A stretch of 64,000 bases of DNA from Gelidibacter mesophilus DSM 14095. GTDB lineage: Bacteria; Bacteroidota; Bacteroidia; Flavobacteriales; Flavobacteriaceae. The stretch covers positions 1-64,000 of the forward strand of contig NZ_KE383968.1 in the NCBI RefSeq assembly GCF_000423005.1. The letters run 5' to 3'. Of this stretch, positions 24,900 to 33,145 are shown in pieces. The stretch's first letter is position 1. Each line of letters opens with the position of its first letter. Under the pieces are notes generated by a model that did not search any database, was not told where the DNA came from, and saw nothing but the letters and a program-made list of their open reading frames with translations. Made by a program: the position numbers and the translations under genes.

Positions 24900-24994
24900 T
24901 GTTTTGAGATACTAAAAGAAAAAGAACAAAGATGGCTGAATGAATCCATCAGTATTATTATTTTCTTGTTTTTATTAAGAATCATTCTAAAGTG

Positions 24995-25002
24995 CAAATA
25001 TA
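24995..25002 (-). promoter_or_regulatory. -7 element for the Mrp-NifU operon (TATATTTG)
   Basis: It matches TAnnTTTG on the minus strand and precedes the Mrp start by about 96 bases. No clear -33 element is seen. Confidence 0.5.
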
Positions 25003-25193
25003 AATAATATAGCTGGAAGAAGGAAGCTGGAAGCATGAAGTTTTTAATGATAGGATTGAACTGGTCTATCACTAGTTTTTGTGGCATTTGAAGAGCTCAG
25101 AAATCAATAAATAACATATCCCACTATTAAATTGCTATTGAGAAAACACAGCAATAATCTGAAATATGGCAAGGCAACTTTAGGTTGGGAATT

Positions 25194-25523
25194 TTAGAGT
25201 TCCTGAATAGGATCCCAAAACAATTTATCGAAATTTTGAACTTGGTTGTCCTTTACCTCAACCCCTTCACTTTCCAATAATTGTTGCATTAAGTTGGTGC
25301 CTTCAAAATGATGTTTTCCAGTAAGCAAGCCTTTTCTATTGACCACACGATGGGCAGGAACCTCAGATTTAATGGAACCATTCAAGGCATAACCTACCAT
25401 TCTTGCACTTCGCGCTGCGCCTAGATAATTCGCAATAGCGCCATAATTGGTGACACGCCCATAAGGAATTTTCTTTACGACCACGTATACCTTTTCAAAA
25501 AAGTTAAGCGTTTCAGGTTTCAT
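25194..25523 (-). CDS. Alkyltransferase-like (ATL) protein
   Basis: A 109-residue protein of the Ogt/MGMT DNA-binding domain family (RVTNYGAIANYLGAARSARMVGYAL). The alkyl-acceptor Cys of the family motif PCHRV is replaced by Ala (VPAHRVVN), so it cannot be a methyltransferase. ATL proteins bind O6-alkylguanine and hand the lesion to nucleotide excision repair. The start overlaps the stop of the upstream LysE-family gene by four bases. Confidence 0.88.
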   Translation of the reverse strand: MKPETLNFFEKVYVVVKKIPYGRVTNYGAIANYLGAARSARMVGYALNGSIKSEVPAHRVVNRKGLLTGKHHFEGTNLMQQLLESEGVEVKDNQVQNFDKLFWDPIQEL

Positions 25524-26149
25524 AACTCTGCCAAGATATTTACTAAAGTGACGATTGCTATAACCCCTGTAATGGTACCAATAATATAATTCATGTTCTT
25601 TTGAGAAGTCAGGTTTTTGTTCTTGATTTTATCAAAAAAGAAAATATACATATATAACATCACAAAAGTACCAGTCACTGCTCCTGAGACATACGTCACA
25701 ATCATGGTATTATTAAACTCCAAATAGCCAAAAGAAGCCAAAGTAGTAGCCATATAAGCTTGATACGGAATGGGAAAAACATTGATTGCCGACAGGAACA
25801 TGCCGTGAAAAAAACGACTGTGTTTACTTCTTGATTCCGGTTCGACTTCTGTTTTGGAAGTAGCTTTAGCGATGAGTAGATAATAGACCGTAATCAACAC
25901 AAAAATAACAAATGCCACTCGTTGTAAAATCTCAACCACATCAGGGTGATTGCTCAAATATCTAGCAAACATGGCTGCAATATAAGTCTGTAGAAAAACA
26001 ACAACGCATACACCAATGGAAAACATAATTCCTCTTACATGGCCTTCTTTTAAACTTATTTTTGCGGCAGTCATATTTAACAGGCCTGGAGGAATAACAC
26101 CCACGAGTGCGATCACCATTCCAACAAAAAATATGACAGTAATATTCAA
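25520..26149 (-). CDS. LysE-family translocator
   Basis: A 209-residue membrane protein with about six hydrophobic segments and the conserved N-terminal PPGLLNMTAAKISLKEG region of the LysE/RhtB exporter family. Members export amino acids; the substrate here is unknown. The gene is three bases from trmB and overlaps the ATL gene, giving a trmB-lysE-atl operon. Confidence 0.78.
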   Translation of the reverse strand: MNITVIFFVGMVIALVGVIPPGLLNMTAAKISLKEGHVRGIMFSIGVCVVVFLQTYIAAMFARYLSNHPDVVEILQRVAFVIFVLITVYYLLIAKATSKTEVEPESRSKHSRFFHGMFLSAINVFPIPYQAYMATTLASFGYLEFNNTMIVTYVSGAVTGTFVMLYMYIFFFDKIKNKNLTSQKNMNYIIGTITGVIAIVTLVNILAEL

Positions 26150-26151
26150 GT

Positions 26152-26826
26152 TTATTTGATTTTAAAACGAATATAAGTAATTGCTTTGCCTTTTTCTAAA
26201 TACTGTCCTTCATAATACGTCTGAATTTCTGTTACTTCAGCAGGACTTCCTTCTTGCTTATAGACATTATGGTTGGCGTAAAGTACTTCATGCCCAGCGC
26301 CATGAAGCAAGCCCAAGGTGTAACCATGCATGAACTCACTATCTGTTTTTAAATGCATAATGCCCTCTGGCTTAAGAATGGATTTGTAGCGTTCCAAAAA
26401 ATCAGCATTGGTCATACGGTGCTTGGTACGCTTGTATTTTATTTGCGGATCTGGGAACGTAATCCAAATTTCGTCTACTTCATCTTGACCAAAAGCATGG
26501 TCAATCAGCTCAATCTGGGTTCTTAAAAATGCAACGTTAGAAGTGCCCTCTTCAACCGCAGTTTTTGCACCTCTCCAAAAGCGCGCGCCCTTGATATCTA
26601 CGCCTATGAAATTTTTATTAGGATAGCGTTCTGCCAATCCAAGCGTGTATTCACCTTTTCCACAGCCCAGTTCCAATACCAAAGGATTTTCGTTCTTAAA
26701 AACAGTGGTGTTCCAAAGTCCTTTTAACTCAAAATCGCCGGTGACCAGCTTATCCCGAGTTGGCTGATATACATTTGAAAAGGTTTCATTTTCCTTAAAT
26801 CTTTTGAGTTTATTTTTGCTTCCCAC
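26152..26826 (-). CDS. trmB: tRNA (guanine-46 N7)-methyltransferase
   Basis: A 224-residue SAM methyltransferase with the motifs VLELGCGKGEYTLGLAE (about 49-65), GVDIKGARFWRGAK, and WITFPDPQIKYKRTKHRM, which is diagnostic for TrmB. It methylates G46 in the variable loop of tRNA. First gene of the trmB-lysE-atl operon. Confidence 0.94.
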   Translation of the reverse strand: MGSKNKLKRFKENETFSNVYQPTRDKLVTGDFELKGLWNTTVFKNENPLVLELGCGKGEYTLGLAERYPNKNFIGVDIKGARFWRGAKTAVEEGTSNVAFLRTQIELIDHAFGQDEVDEIWITFPDPQIKYKRTKHRMTNADFLERYKSILKPEGIMHLKTDSEFMHGYTLGLLHGAGHEVLYANHNVYKQEGSPAEVTEIQTYYEGQYLEKGKAITYIRFKIK

Positions 26827-26966
26827 GTTGTATTGTTTCTAATTTATGGTTTGAGTCTGGCCAAATGGGCTTGACTTTTAAGAATTTGCAAAATTAAGGA
26901 AATATATGGAAGCTATTAAATTCTTACCTTTGAATATCAGCAGATTTTTTAATGTGCTGCTGATTC

Positions 26967-27085
26967 GCGTGAGGGGTTGCAGCGGCATCCTTTTTTGCCC
27001 TATAATTGACCAAAAAATGGTACTCTTATAAATGACAAAAAAAGATATAGCGAAAAACCCGACCCAAAGGGGCACGCCCAAAAAA
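26967..27085 (+). repeat. Dispersed structured repeat, copy 2
   Basis: The 119-bp element has the same arms as 10873-10977 (opposite orientation): GCGTGAGGGGTTGCAG at the left, and AAAAAGATATAGCG to CGCCCAAAAA at the right. Its centre is unrelated in sequence to that of copy 1. It ends two bases before the start codon of the glycosyltransferase at 27088, so it would form the 5' leader of that gene. Confidence 0.7.
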
Positions 27086-27087
27086 TT

Positions 27088-28143
27088 ATGACTAAAAGAA
27101 TCCTTATTGCGCCTTTAAACTGGGGTTTGGGTCATGCCACACGTTGTATCCCGATTATTAAGGCTTTATTACAAAACAACTACACCCCAACCATTGCAAG
27201 TGACGGGGACGCACTTTTACTGTTGGCCAAAGAATTTCCAGACTTGGAGGCGCTGGAATTACCATCTTATAACATCCGATACCCCAAGAAGGGAGCGTTG
27301 CTAAAACTTAAGCTTCTCAACGATGCACCTCACATCCTGAAAGCAATTGGCGAAGAACAAAAAGCGGTCAGAACGCTTATAAAAACACAGCGTATTGATG
27401 GGATTATTTCCGACAGCAGGTTTGGCGCTTACCATGAGACTCTGCCTTCAGTTTTTATCACCCATCAATTAAAGGTTCTAAGTGGCAATACGACGTGGTT
27501 CAGCACAAAAATCCATGAAAATACCATCAGACGATTTGATGAATGTTGGATTCCTGACAGTTTTGGGCAGCCCAATTTAAGTGGCGAAATGGGACATATT
27601 GACAATTCAAGGTTAAACCTTAAATATATTGGGCCGTTAAGCAGATTTCACAAAATTCTTATGGATCCAATCTATGACGTGATGATTTTATTATCTGGCC
27701 CCGAGCCACAACGCGAAATTTTAGAAAAAAAACTATTAGAGCAATTTAAAAGCTTTAAAGGCAAGGTGCTTTTTGTTAGAGGTGTTATGGAGAAAGAACA
27801 GACGGTTCATACCTCTAAAAATCTCACTATCTACAATTTTATGGCCACTAATTTATTAGAAAAGTCCCTAAATGAAAGTCGGTTAATTGTGGCACGTTCT
27901 GGGTATACCACCCTGATGGATTTGGCTAAATTAGGAAAAAAGGCATTTTTCATTCCCACACCTGGACAATTTGAGCAGGAGTATTTGGCAAGAAAAATGG
28001 AAGCAGATCAAGCGGCACCATTTTGTAGACAAGATGATTTTACCTTAGAGCAACTCAAAAGAATTGAGGAGTTCAAAGGTTTAGAGACCTTTCACTACAA
28101 CCATGACTTTAAGAGCTTATTTCACCTTTTCGAGGGTAAATGA
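27088..28143 (+). CDS. Glycosyltransferase, GT28/MurG-like fold
   Basis: A 351-residue protein opening with ILIAPLNWGLGHATRCIPII, the glycine-rich nucleotide-sugar loop of GT-B enzymes, and with a C-terminal donor-binding half (VARSGYTTLMDLAKLGKKAFFIPTPGQFEQEYLA) as in GT28 and MurG-like enzymes. The acceptor is unknown. The 3' end overlaps the opposing histidine kinase gene by 27 bases. Confidence 0.78.
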   Translation: MTKRILIAPLNWGLGHATRCIPIIKALLQNNYTPTIASDGDALLLLAKEFPDLEALELPSYNIRYPKKGALLKLKLLNDAPHILKAIGEEQKAVRTLIKTQRIDGIISDSRFGAYHETLPSVFITHQLKVLSGNTTWFSTKIHENTIRRFDECWIPDSFGQPNLSGEMGHIDNSRLNLKYIGPLSRFHKILMDPIYDVMILLSGPEPQREILEKKLLEQFKSFKGKVLFVRGVMEKEQTVHTSKNLTIYNFMATNLLEKSLNESRLIVARSGYTTLMDLAKLGKKAFFIPTPGQFEQEYLARKMEADQAAPFCRQDDFTLEQLKRIEEFKGLETFHYNHDFKSLFHLFEGK

Positions 28144-29160
28144 GAATTCACTGCCCACACTCAATTCACTTTCGATGTATATCTTTTCGTCGTGCGCTTC
28201 AATAATATGTTTGACAATGGATAGGCCAAGTCCTGACCCTCCTTCTTTACGGGAACCACTTTTATCGATGCGATAAAAGCGCTCAAAAAGCCGCGGAAAA
28301 TTGGCTTTGGCGATGCCTTCTCCGTTATCTGTGACCCGCACAATGACTTTGTTTTTTATTAGATTTTCGATACTGATCTCAGTCGTCCCCTTAATACGTC
28401 CGTATTTTATGGAATTGACCACCAGATTGGTCAATACTTGCCGGATGCGCTCCTTATCCGCTTTGACCATTATTGGATTTGGATAGTCCATATCAAAGGT
28501 TAGAGTAATTTTTTTCTTTGCGGATTTCATTTCTAGGAGATCAAACACGCTGTCCACCACTTCTACAATATCAAAGGGCTCAATATTTAAGCTCAGATCA
28601 CCAACCTCCAATTTGGTAATCATGTCCAAATCCTGAACGATATAAATTAAACGTTCCACGCCCTTATTTGCACGCTCAAGATATTTTTCCCTAATATTTT
28701 CGTCGTTCATCGCCCCATCCAATAAGGTCAAAATATAGCCTTGAACGGTAAACAAAGGCGTTTTCAATTCGTGTGAAATATTACCCAAGAACTCTTTTCG
28801 GTATTCCTCTCTTATTAAAAGAGCTTCAATCTCAAGTTTTTTATCCTTAGCGAATTTATCGATTTCCTGAGTTAAAGTAGCCATATCAGTGGTAATGGGC
28901 TGTTTGCGAAGGGATGCCGACTCCAACAATGTCAAATCGTCATATATTTTTTTAACACGCTTATAAATAAAGCGCTCCACACGATATTGGATTATTAAAA
29001 AAGAAATGGCATAAGACACCGTAAGGAAACCTAAGATTGCCCAAATATTAAAAGTAGTGTTGAGAAGAGAGAATAAAGTAATCAACACGGTTAAAACCAA
29101 AGTAATATACACTGAGGTTTTCGTAGCAAATTTGTAAGATTTTTTTATTTTATTTTGCAT
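28117..29160 (-). CDS. Sensor histidine kinase (PhoR-like)
   Basis: A 347-residue kinase with two N-terminal membrane segments (about 14-33 and 38-56), a linker, the HisKA box GNISHELKTPLFTVQGY (His about residue 130), and a HATPase domain with N box (NLVVNSIKYG), DNGEGIA and GGSGLGLSIVKHII. It lacks a large periplasmic sensor domain. It overlaps the response regulator gene by one base and forms a two-component pair with it. Confidence 0.92.
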   Translation of the reverse strand: MQNKIKKSYKFATKTSVYITLVLTVLITLFSLLNTTFNIWAILGFLTVSYAISFLIIQYRVERFIYKRVKKIYDDLTLLESASLRKQPITTDMATLTQEIDKFAKDKKLEIEALLIREEYRKEFLGNISHELKTPLFTVQGYILTLLDGAMNDENIREKYLERANKGVERLIYIVQDLDMITKLEVGDLSLNIEPFDIVEVVDSVFDLLEMKSAKKKITLTFDMDYPNPIMVKADKERIRQVLTNLVVNSIKYGRIKGTTEISIENLIKNKVIVRVTDNGEGIAKANFPRLFERFYRIDKSGSRKEGGSGLGLSIVKHIIEAHDEKIYIESELSVGSEFSFTLEKVK

Positions 29161-29843
29161 CAGTCAACAAACTTGTAACCTACACCCTTGACAGTTTTAA
29201 AGCAATCGTCGCCAATCTTTTCTCGTAATTTCCTAATATGGACATCAATGGTACGCCCTCCAACTACAACTTCATTGCCCCAAACTTTATCTAAAATCTC
29301 ATCACGTTTAAACACCTTATTAGGAGTGGTTGCCAATAAATATAACAGTTCAAACTCCTTTCTTGGCAAAACAATTTCAATGCCATTATTAAGAACTTTA
29401 TACTCTTCTCTATTAATGATCAGGTCGCCAATTTCGAGGACAGCTTCCGAAGTTTCCTCTTTTTTCAAACGTCTTAGTAGCGCTTTCACCTTACTGGTCA
29501 AGACTTTTGGTTTGATGGGTTTTGTAATATAATCATCGGCACCGGCATCAAATCCAGCCATTTGGGAGTAATCCTCCCCTCTTGCCGTTAAAAACGTAAT
29601 AATGGTATTAGAAAGATCAGGAATCTTACGTATTTGTTCGCAAGCTTCAATACCATCCATTCCAGGCATCATGACATCTAAAATAATAAGTTGCGGATGC
29701 TCCTTCTTGGCCTTTTTAATAGCTTTTATTCCATTTTCCGCAGTGATAATCTGATACCCTTCTGCTGAAAGATTGTAACCAATAATCTCCAATATATCTG
29801 GCTCATCATCAACTAATAGAATTTTGATATCCTTTTTCTTCAT
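29160..29843 (-). CDS. OmpR/PhoB-family response regulator
   Basis: A 227-residue regulator. The receiver domain has acidic DDE near 12-14, the phospho-acceptor Asp in ILDVMMPGMDG (about 55), Thr in FLTARGED and Lys in YITKPIK. The winged-helix domain (about 130-225) ends RTIDVHIRKLREKIGDDCFKTVKG, typical of the PhoB type. A phosphate-response role is plausible but not proved; no pst genes are nearby. Confidence 0.92.
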   Translation of the reverse strand: MKKKDIKILLVDDEPDILEIIGYNLSAEGYQIITAENGIKAIKKAKKEHPQLIILDVMMPGMDGIEACEQIRKIPDLSNTIITFLTARGEDYSQMAGFDAGADDYITKPIKPKVLTSKVKALLRRLKKEETSEAVLEIGDLIINREEYKVLNNGIEIVLPRKEFELLYLLATTPNKVFKRDEILDKVWGNEVVVGGRTIDVHIRKLREKIGDDCFKTVKGVGYKFVD

Positions 29844-30038
29844 TAGGTGTTTTTCAAAATATTATACTGTAAAGATAGGGTTATTACCAAATAGTTAAAG
29901 GGAACTTGGCATTGATAACATTAAAATAACCTTGGGAAAATACTCTTTTAACCTTTTGTCGAAAATTTGATTTGTTTAACATACTTTTGGTACGAGATTT
30001 GCAATAATTCATTATCTTTATTAAAATGCTTTTATTTG

Positions 30039-30371
30039 ATGAAAAACTACTTTTATATTCTTTTTTTTATAATCGGTATGGGTTGTGGCGCAACGAGTTA
30101 TGCACAAATTGATCCTTCTAAGACATCTGCAGCTGAAGGCATTGTTGATCTCTCCATTTATCCAAATCCTGTAAGTAATGGTAAAATCTATATTACCACC
30201 AAAGAGAACTTGACCAAAGATGTTGAAATTTATGATGTTCTGGGCAAAAAGATTCTTGCCACCTCTCTCTTTGGTAAAGAATTGAACATTTCAAAATTGA
30301 CTTCAGGCATTTATATTTTAAAGATAAAGGAAGGCAGCAATTCTGCCACGAGAAAATTAGTTGTCAAGTAA
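30039..30371 (+). CDS. Small secreted protein: T9SS type A sorting domain alone
   Basis: A 110-residue protein. MKNYFYILFFIIGMGCGATSYAQ is a signal peptide, and the rest is a T9SS type A C-terminal domain (ISIYPNP-like LSIYPNPVSNGKIYI, then ISKLTSGIYILKI and KLVVK). I moved the start from an upstream ATG at 29967 to the ATG at 30039, which puts the signal peptide at the N-terminus. There is almost no passenger domain between signal and sorting domain (about 15 residues). It may be a remnant, a domain exported by itself, or a small attached protein. Confidence 0.8.
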   Translation: MKNYFYILFFIIGMGCGATSYAQIDPSKTSAAEGIVDLSIYPNPVSNGKIYITTKENLTKDVEIYDVLGKKILATSLFGKELNISKLTSGIYILKIKEGSNSATRKLVVK

Positions 30372-30518
30372 TTCCTATCTCAATTCTCAATCCCATAGTT
30401 TTAAAGGATATACCTCTAAAAATAAAGATATGCAATTTCATATATTATAGTAACATCATTTAATTAATGATTGAATTAATTAATGATTGAATAAATCATT
30501 ATTTCGGAAATTATCCAA

Positions 30519-30548
30519 AAGCGCCATCTATATAAGATAACGCTTTTT
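30519..30548 (+). terminator. Terminator-like hairpin after the T9SS gene
   Basis: AAAAGCG and CGCTTTT form a 7-bp stem across a 17-base loop followed by T's. It is moderate in strength and lies between the sorting-domain gene and the LuxE-like gene. Confidence 0.5.
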
Positions 30549-30570
30549 TTATTTTCTATATTTTTGTGAT

Positions 30571-31551
30571 ATGGTTGCAATGGACACAATTTTCAACATT
30601 CAAACACAGGCCGAATTTGAAAAGGCAAGCTTGGAGGTATTCAAATTTCAATTTGAGAACAATCAGATTTACCGTTCGTTTTGTGATTTACTTTACACCC
30701 ATCCAAGTGACGTTAAATGCATTGCAGATATACCATTTCTTCCCATTCAGTTCTTTAAATCACATGCTGTTTTAAGCACTACCGATCCAGTCCAACAATT
30801 ATTTACTAGTTCAGGAACTACGGGTGCCCTCACCAGTAAACATCAAGTCACGGATATAAAAATTTACGAAGAAAGTTTTAGACGGGCATTTATCCATTTT
30901 TATGGTGCTATTGAAGATTATGTTGTTTTAGCTCTTTTACCTTCCTATTTAGAACGTGAAGGCTCTTCATTAATTTATATGGTGGAAGATTTGATCCAGC
31001 AATCGCATTACCAGGAAAGCGGATTTTATCTCCATAATCTTTTCGAATTAAAAGATGTTCTGACCGCATTGGATACCGAAGGCCGTAAAGTGCTGCTCAT
31101 TGGTGTGTCATTTGCGCTCTTGGATTTAGTGGAATTACATCAATTTCATCTTAAAAACACCATCATTATGGAAACTGGCGGCATGAAAGGCAGACGTAAG
31201 GAATTGGTTAGAGAGGAACTTCATGACCAACTAAAACACGGTTTTGGAGTCAGCAGTATTCATAGTGAATATGGCATGACCGAACTATTGAGTCAGGCCT
31301 ATTCAAACGGGAATGGTGTCTTTGAATGCCCTAGCTGGATGCAAATTCTAACCAGAGACACCGAAGATGCATTGACCATCCTTCCACACTACAAAACAGG
31401 AGGCATTAATGTGATTGATTTAGCCAATATTAATTCCTGTGCATTTATTGCCACCCAAGATTTAGGGAAAACGTTAACCAATAATCGTTTTGAAATCATT
31501 GGCCGCTTTGACAATTCTGATATCAGAGGCTGTAATCTCATGGTATTATAA
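30571..31551 (+). CDS. LuxE-like acyl-protein synthetase
   Basis: A 326-residue protein of the LuxE/ANL-like family. The adenylate-forming motif SSGTTGALTSKH lies near residues 85-96 and a second motif is near IHSEYGMTELLSQAY. LuxE activates a fatty acid as acyl-AMP and transfers it to a Cys; no luxCDAB genes are here and related proteins are widespread in Bacteroidota. A -7-like element TATTTTTG at 30559-30566 lies just upstream of ATG 30571, so a downstream Met (30580) with a very short leader is possible. Confidence 0.8.
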   Translation: MVAMDTIFNIQTQAEFEKASLEVFKFQFENNQIYRSFCDLLYTHPSDVKCIADIPFLPIQFFKSHAVLSTTDPVQQLFTSSGTTGALTSKHQVTDIKIYEESFRRAFIHFYGAIEDYVVLALLPSYLEREGSSLIYMVEDLIQQSHYQESGFYLHNLFELKDVLTALDTEGRKVLLIGVSFALLDLVELHQFHLKNTIIMETGGMKGRRKELVREELHDQLKHGFGVSSIHSEYGMTELLSQAYSNGNGVFECPSWMQILTRDTEDALTILPHYKTGGINVIDLANINSCAFIATQDLGKTLTNNRFEIIGRFDNSDIRGCNLMVL

Positions 31552-32066
31552 AACTGTGTTAAAGTCTACAATCTCCGTAATCTAACTGGATGTTATTCGA
31601 CTAAAGCAATGTATAATAAAGCTGACTTTTTGGGAAACCAAAAAAAAAAGTATTCTATAATTGAAAAAGAGAAATTTTTAAGTTGATTGGTTGGTTTTTT
31701 AGCGCCTGGGCGAAGTTTACTTCCTCAGGCGTTTTTTTAATGAAGCAGTAATTTTTCATAGTTGCTTTGTAATAATATAAAAATTACGTAGCTAAACTAA
31801 TCCTCCCAACAGCGGGTCTTCATCTGAAAACATCTTCACTTAAAAAGTCAATAAAGAAAGTGCAGTTTTGAAAGACCCAATAATTAAGACTTGATGAATG
31901 ACCTCGTCTGTTTGATTCATTACTGAAGTAGCCCTCACTCCACCTTGAAAATGAGGCGATCTTATAGTCATTTCAAAATTTCGAAATGTCTTTCAACGAA
32001 TAACATCCTTTTCCTAAAATCGAATAGAGGAATGAATTCCTAAGTGTTAAACTGTATCACCAATAC
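31552..32066. other. Intergenic, one terminator and otherwise empty
   Basis: About 515 bases between the LuxE-like gene and ftsX. A hairpin terminator is at 31702-31738. I see no credible gene or RNA in the remainder; a possible inversion breakpoint lies here (see findings). Confidence 0.5.
31702..31738 (+). terminator. Terminator with CGCCTG stem
   Basis: CGCCTG pairs with CAGGCG, with inner pairing of GAAG and CTTC, followed by seven T. It faces the plus strand. Confidence 0.7.
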
Positions 32067-32945
32067 CTAATAATATAGAGCCTCTGTCTTTAAATTCAGG
32101 AAACGCTGGGTGGCAATAAAGGTACTGACCCAAGTAATAAGAATTCCCAACAAGAAAACGGCAACAAACAAACCACCAATGAGAATAGGGTTGGAAAGCA
32201 ATTGGAGTTCCACAAAAGTTTGGTTGAGATAATAGAGCACAATGCCCATGCCTATCAAGGCTATAATCGCGCCAATGATTCCCAATTGCACACTTTTAAA
32301 CACAAAAGGTCTGCGGATAAAGGTTTTGGTGGCGCCCACCATTTGCATCGTTTTAATAATGAATCTTTTGGAATAAACTGCCAATCTGATAGAACTATTA
32401 ATCAGTAATACGGCAATCAGGGTAAATACACCGCTAATAACGAGTACCCAAAACGTAATTTTCTTAACGTTGTCGTGCATCAATTCCACCAAATCGCTGT
32501 CGTAACGAATTTCTTCGATAAATTTTTTATTGGATAATTCTTCGGTAATTTCATTTAGCGTTTCAGTAGTTACATAATCGGCTTTCAAATGCACATCTAT
32601 AGAGTTTTGTAGTGGATTATAACCGACAAAGTCCATGAAATCCTCACCTGTTTCTGCTTTCATTGATTCGGCCGCCGCTTCCTTGGAAACATATTGGGTG
32701 CTTTTGGTATATTCTGCCATGGCCAGACTTTTCTCAAGCTGATTGGCCTCAACTTCCTTTGCAGAGTCATTCAAATAAATGGTCACTACCACCTGTTCTT
32801 TAAAGTGGTCCGCCACCTTTTTAGCATTTAAGACCAAAAGACCTAAGCAGCCCAATAAAAAAAGGACCAATGCAATACTGATAACCACAGAAAAATAGGA
32901 CGAAATTAACTTCCGTTTCTGATACCTGTCAAAAGATGAACTCAT
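32067..32945 (-). CDS. ftsX: Cell division protein FtsX (ABC permease family)
   Basis: A 292-residue protein with an N-terminal membrane segment (about 15-38), a large extracytoplasmic domain (about 40-165), and three C-terminal membrane segments (about 170-190, 220-245, 258-280). This is the FtsX layout. With FtsE it controls peptidoglycan hydrolases at division. ftsE is not in the window. In Bacteroidota I recall ftsX next to DUF3098, uppP and truB; here those are at 49-51 kb on the other strand. Confidence 0.88.
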   Translation of the reverse strand: MSSSFDRYQKRKLISSYFSVVISIALVLFLLGCLGLLVLNAKKVADHFKEQVVVTIYLNDSAKEVEANQLEKSLAMAEYTKSTQYVSKEAAAESMKAETGEDFMDFVGYNPLQNSIDVHLKADYVTTETLNEITEELSNKKFIEEIRYDSDLVELMHDNVKKITFWVLVISGVFTLIAVLLINSSIRLAVYSKRFIIKTMQMVGATKTFIRRPFVFKSVQLGIIGAIIALIGMGIVLYYLNQTFVELQLLSNPILIGGLFVAVFLLGILITWVSTFIATQRFLNLKTEALYY

Positions 32946-33145
32946 ACAATTTTAGTTGAAGTTGTAAAAATATGAAAGAAATCTATTCTCTTAGGGTTTA
33001 CAACGTTTAAATTTCAATAGTGTTATAATAAGTTTAAATTTGCGATCTGAATAATGCTCAACAAGACGCTACATGGCAAAGTTTTTATCTCCATACTAGC
33101 GTCCCGTCAATTCCGTTTTGGGATAGAGCAATGATATTAAGTTTT

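Noticed and set aside
27088-28143. A MurG assignment for the glycosyltransferase
   Set aside because: The glycine-rich loop fits GT-B generally, but no cell-wall cluster surrounds it and MurG-specific motifs are not clear.
29967-30039. Extended N-terminus for the T9SS small protein
   Set aside because: It would bury the signal peptide; a -7 element TACTTTTG at 29982-29989 also falls inside it.
30571-31551. Bioluminescence from the LuxE-like gene
   Set aside because: No luxA, luxB, luxC or luxD is present; LuxE-like proteins are common in Bacteroidota without light emission.
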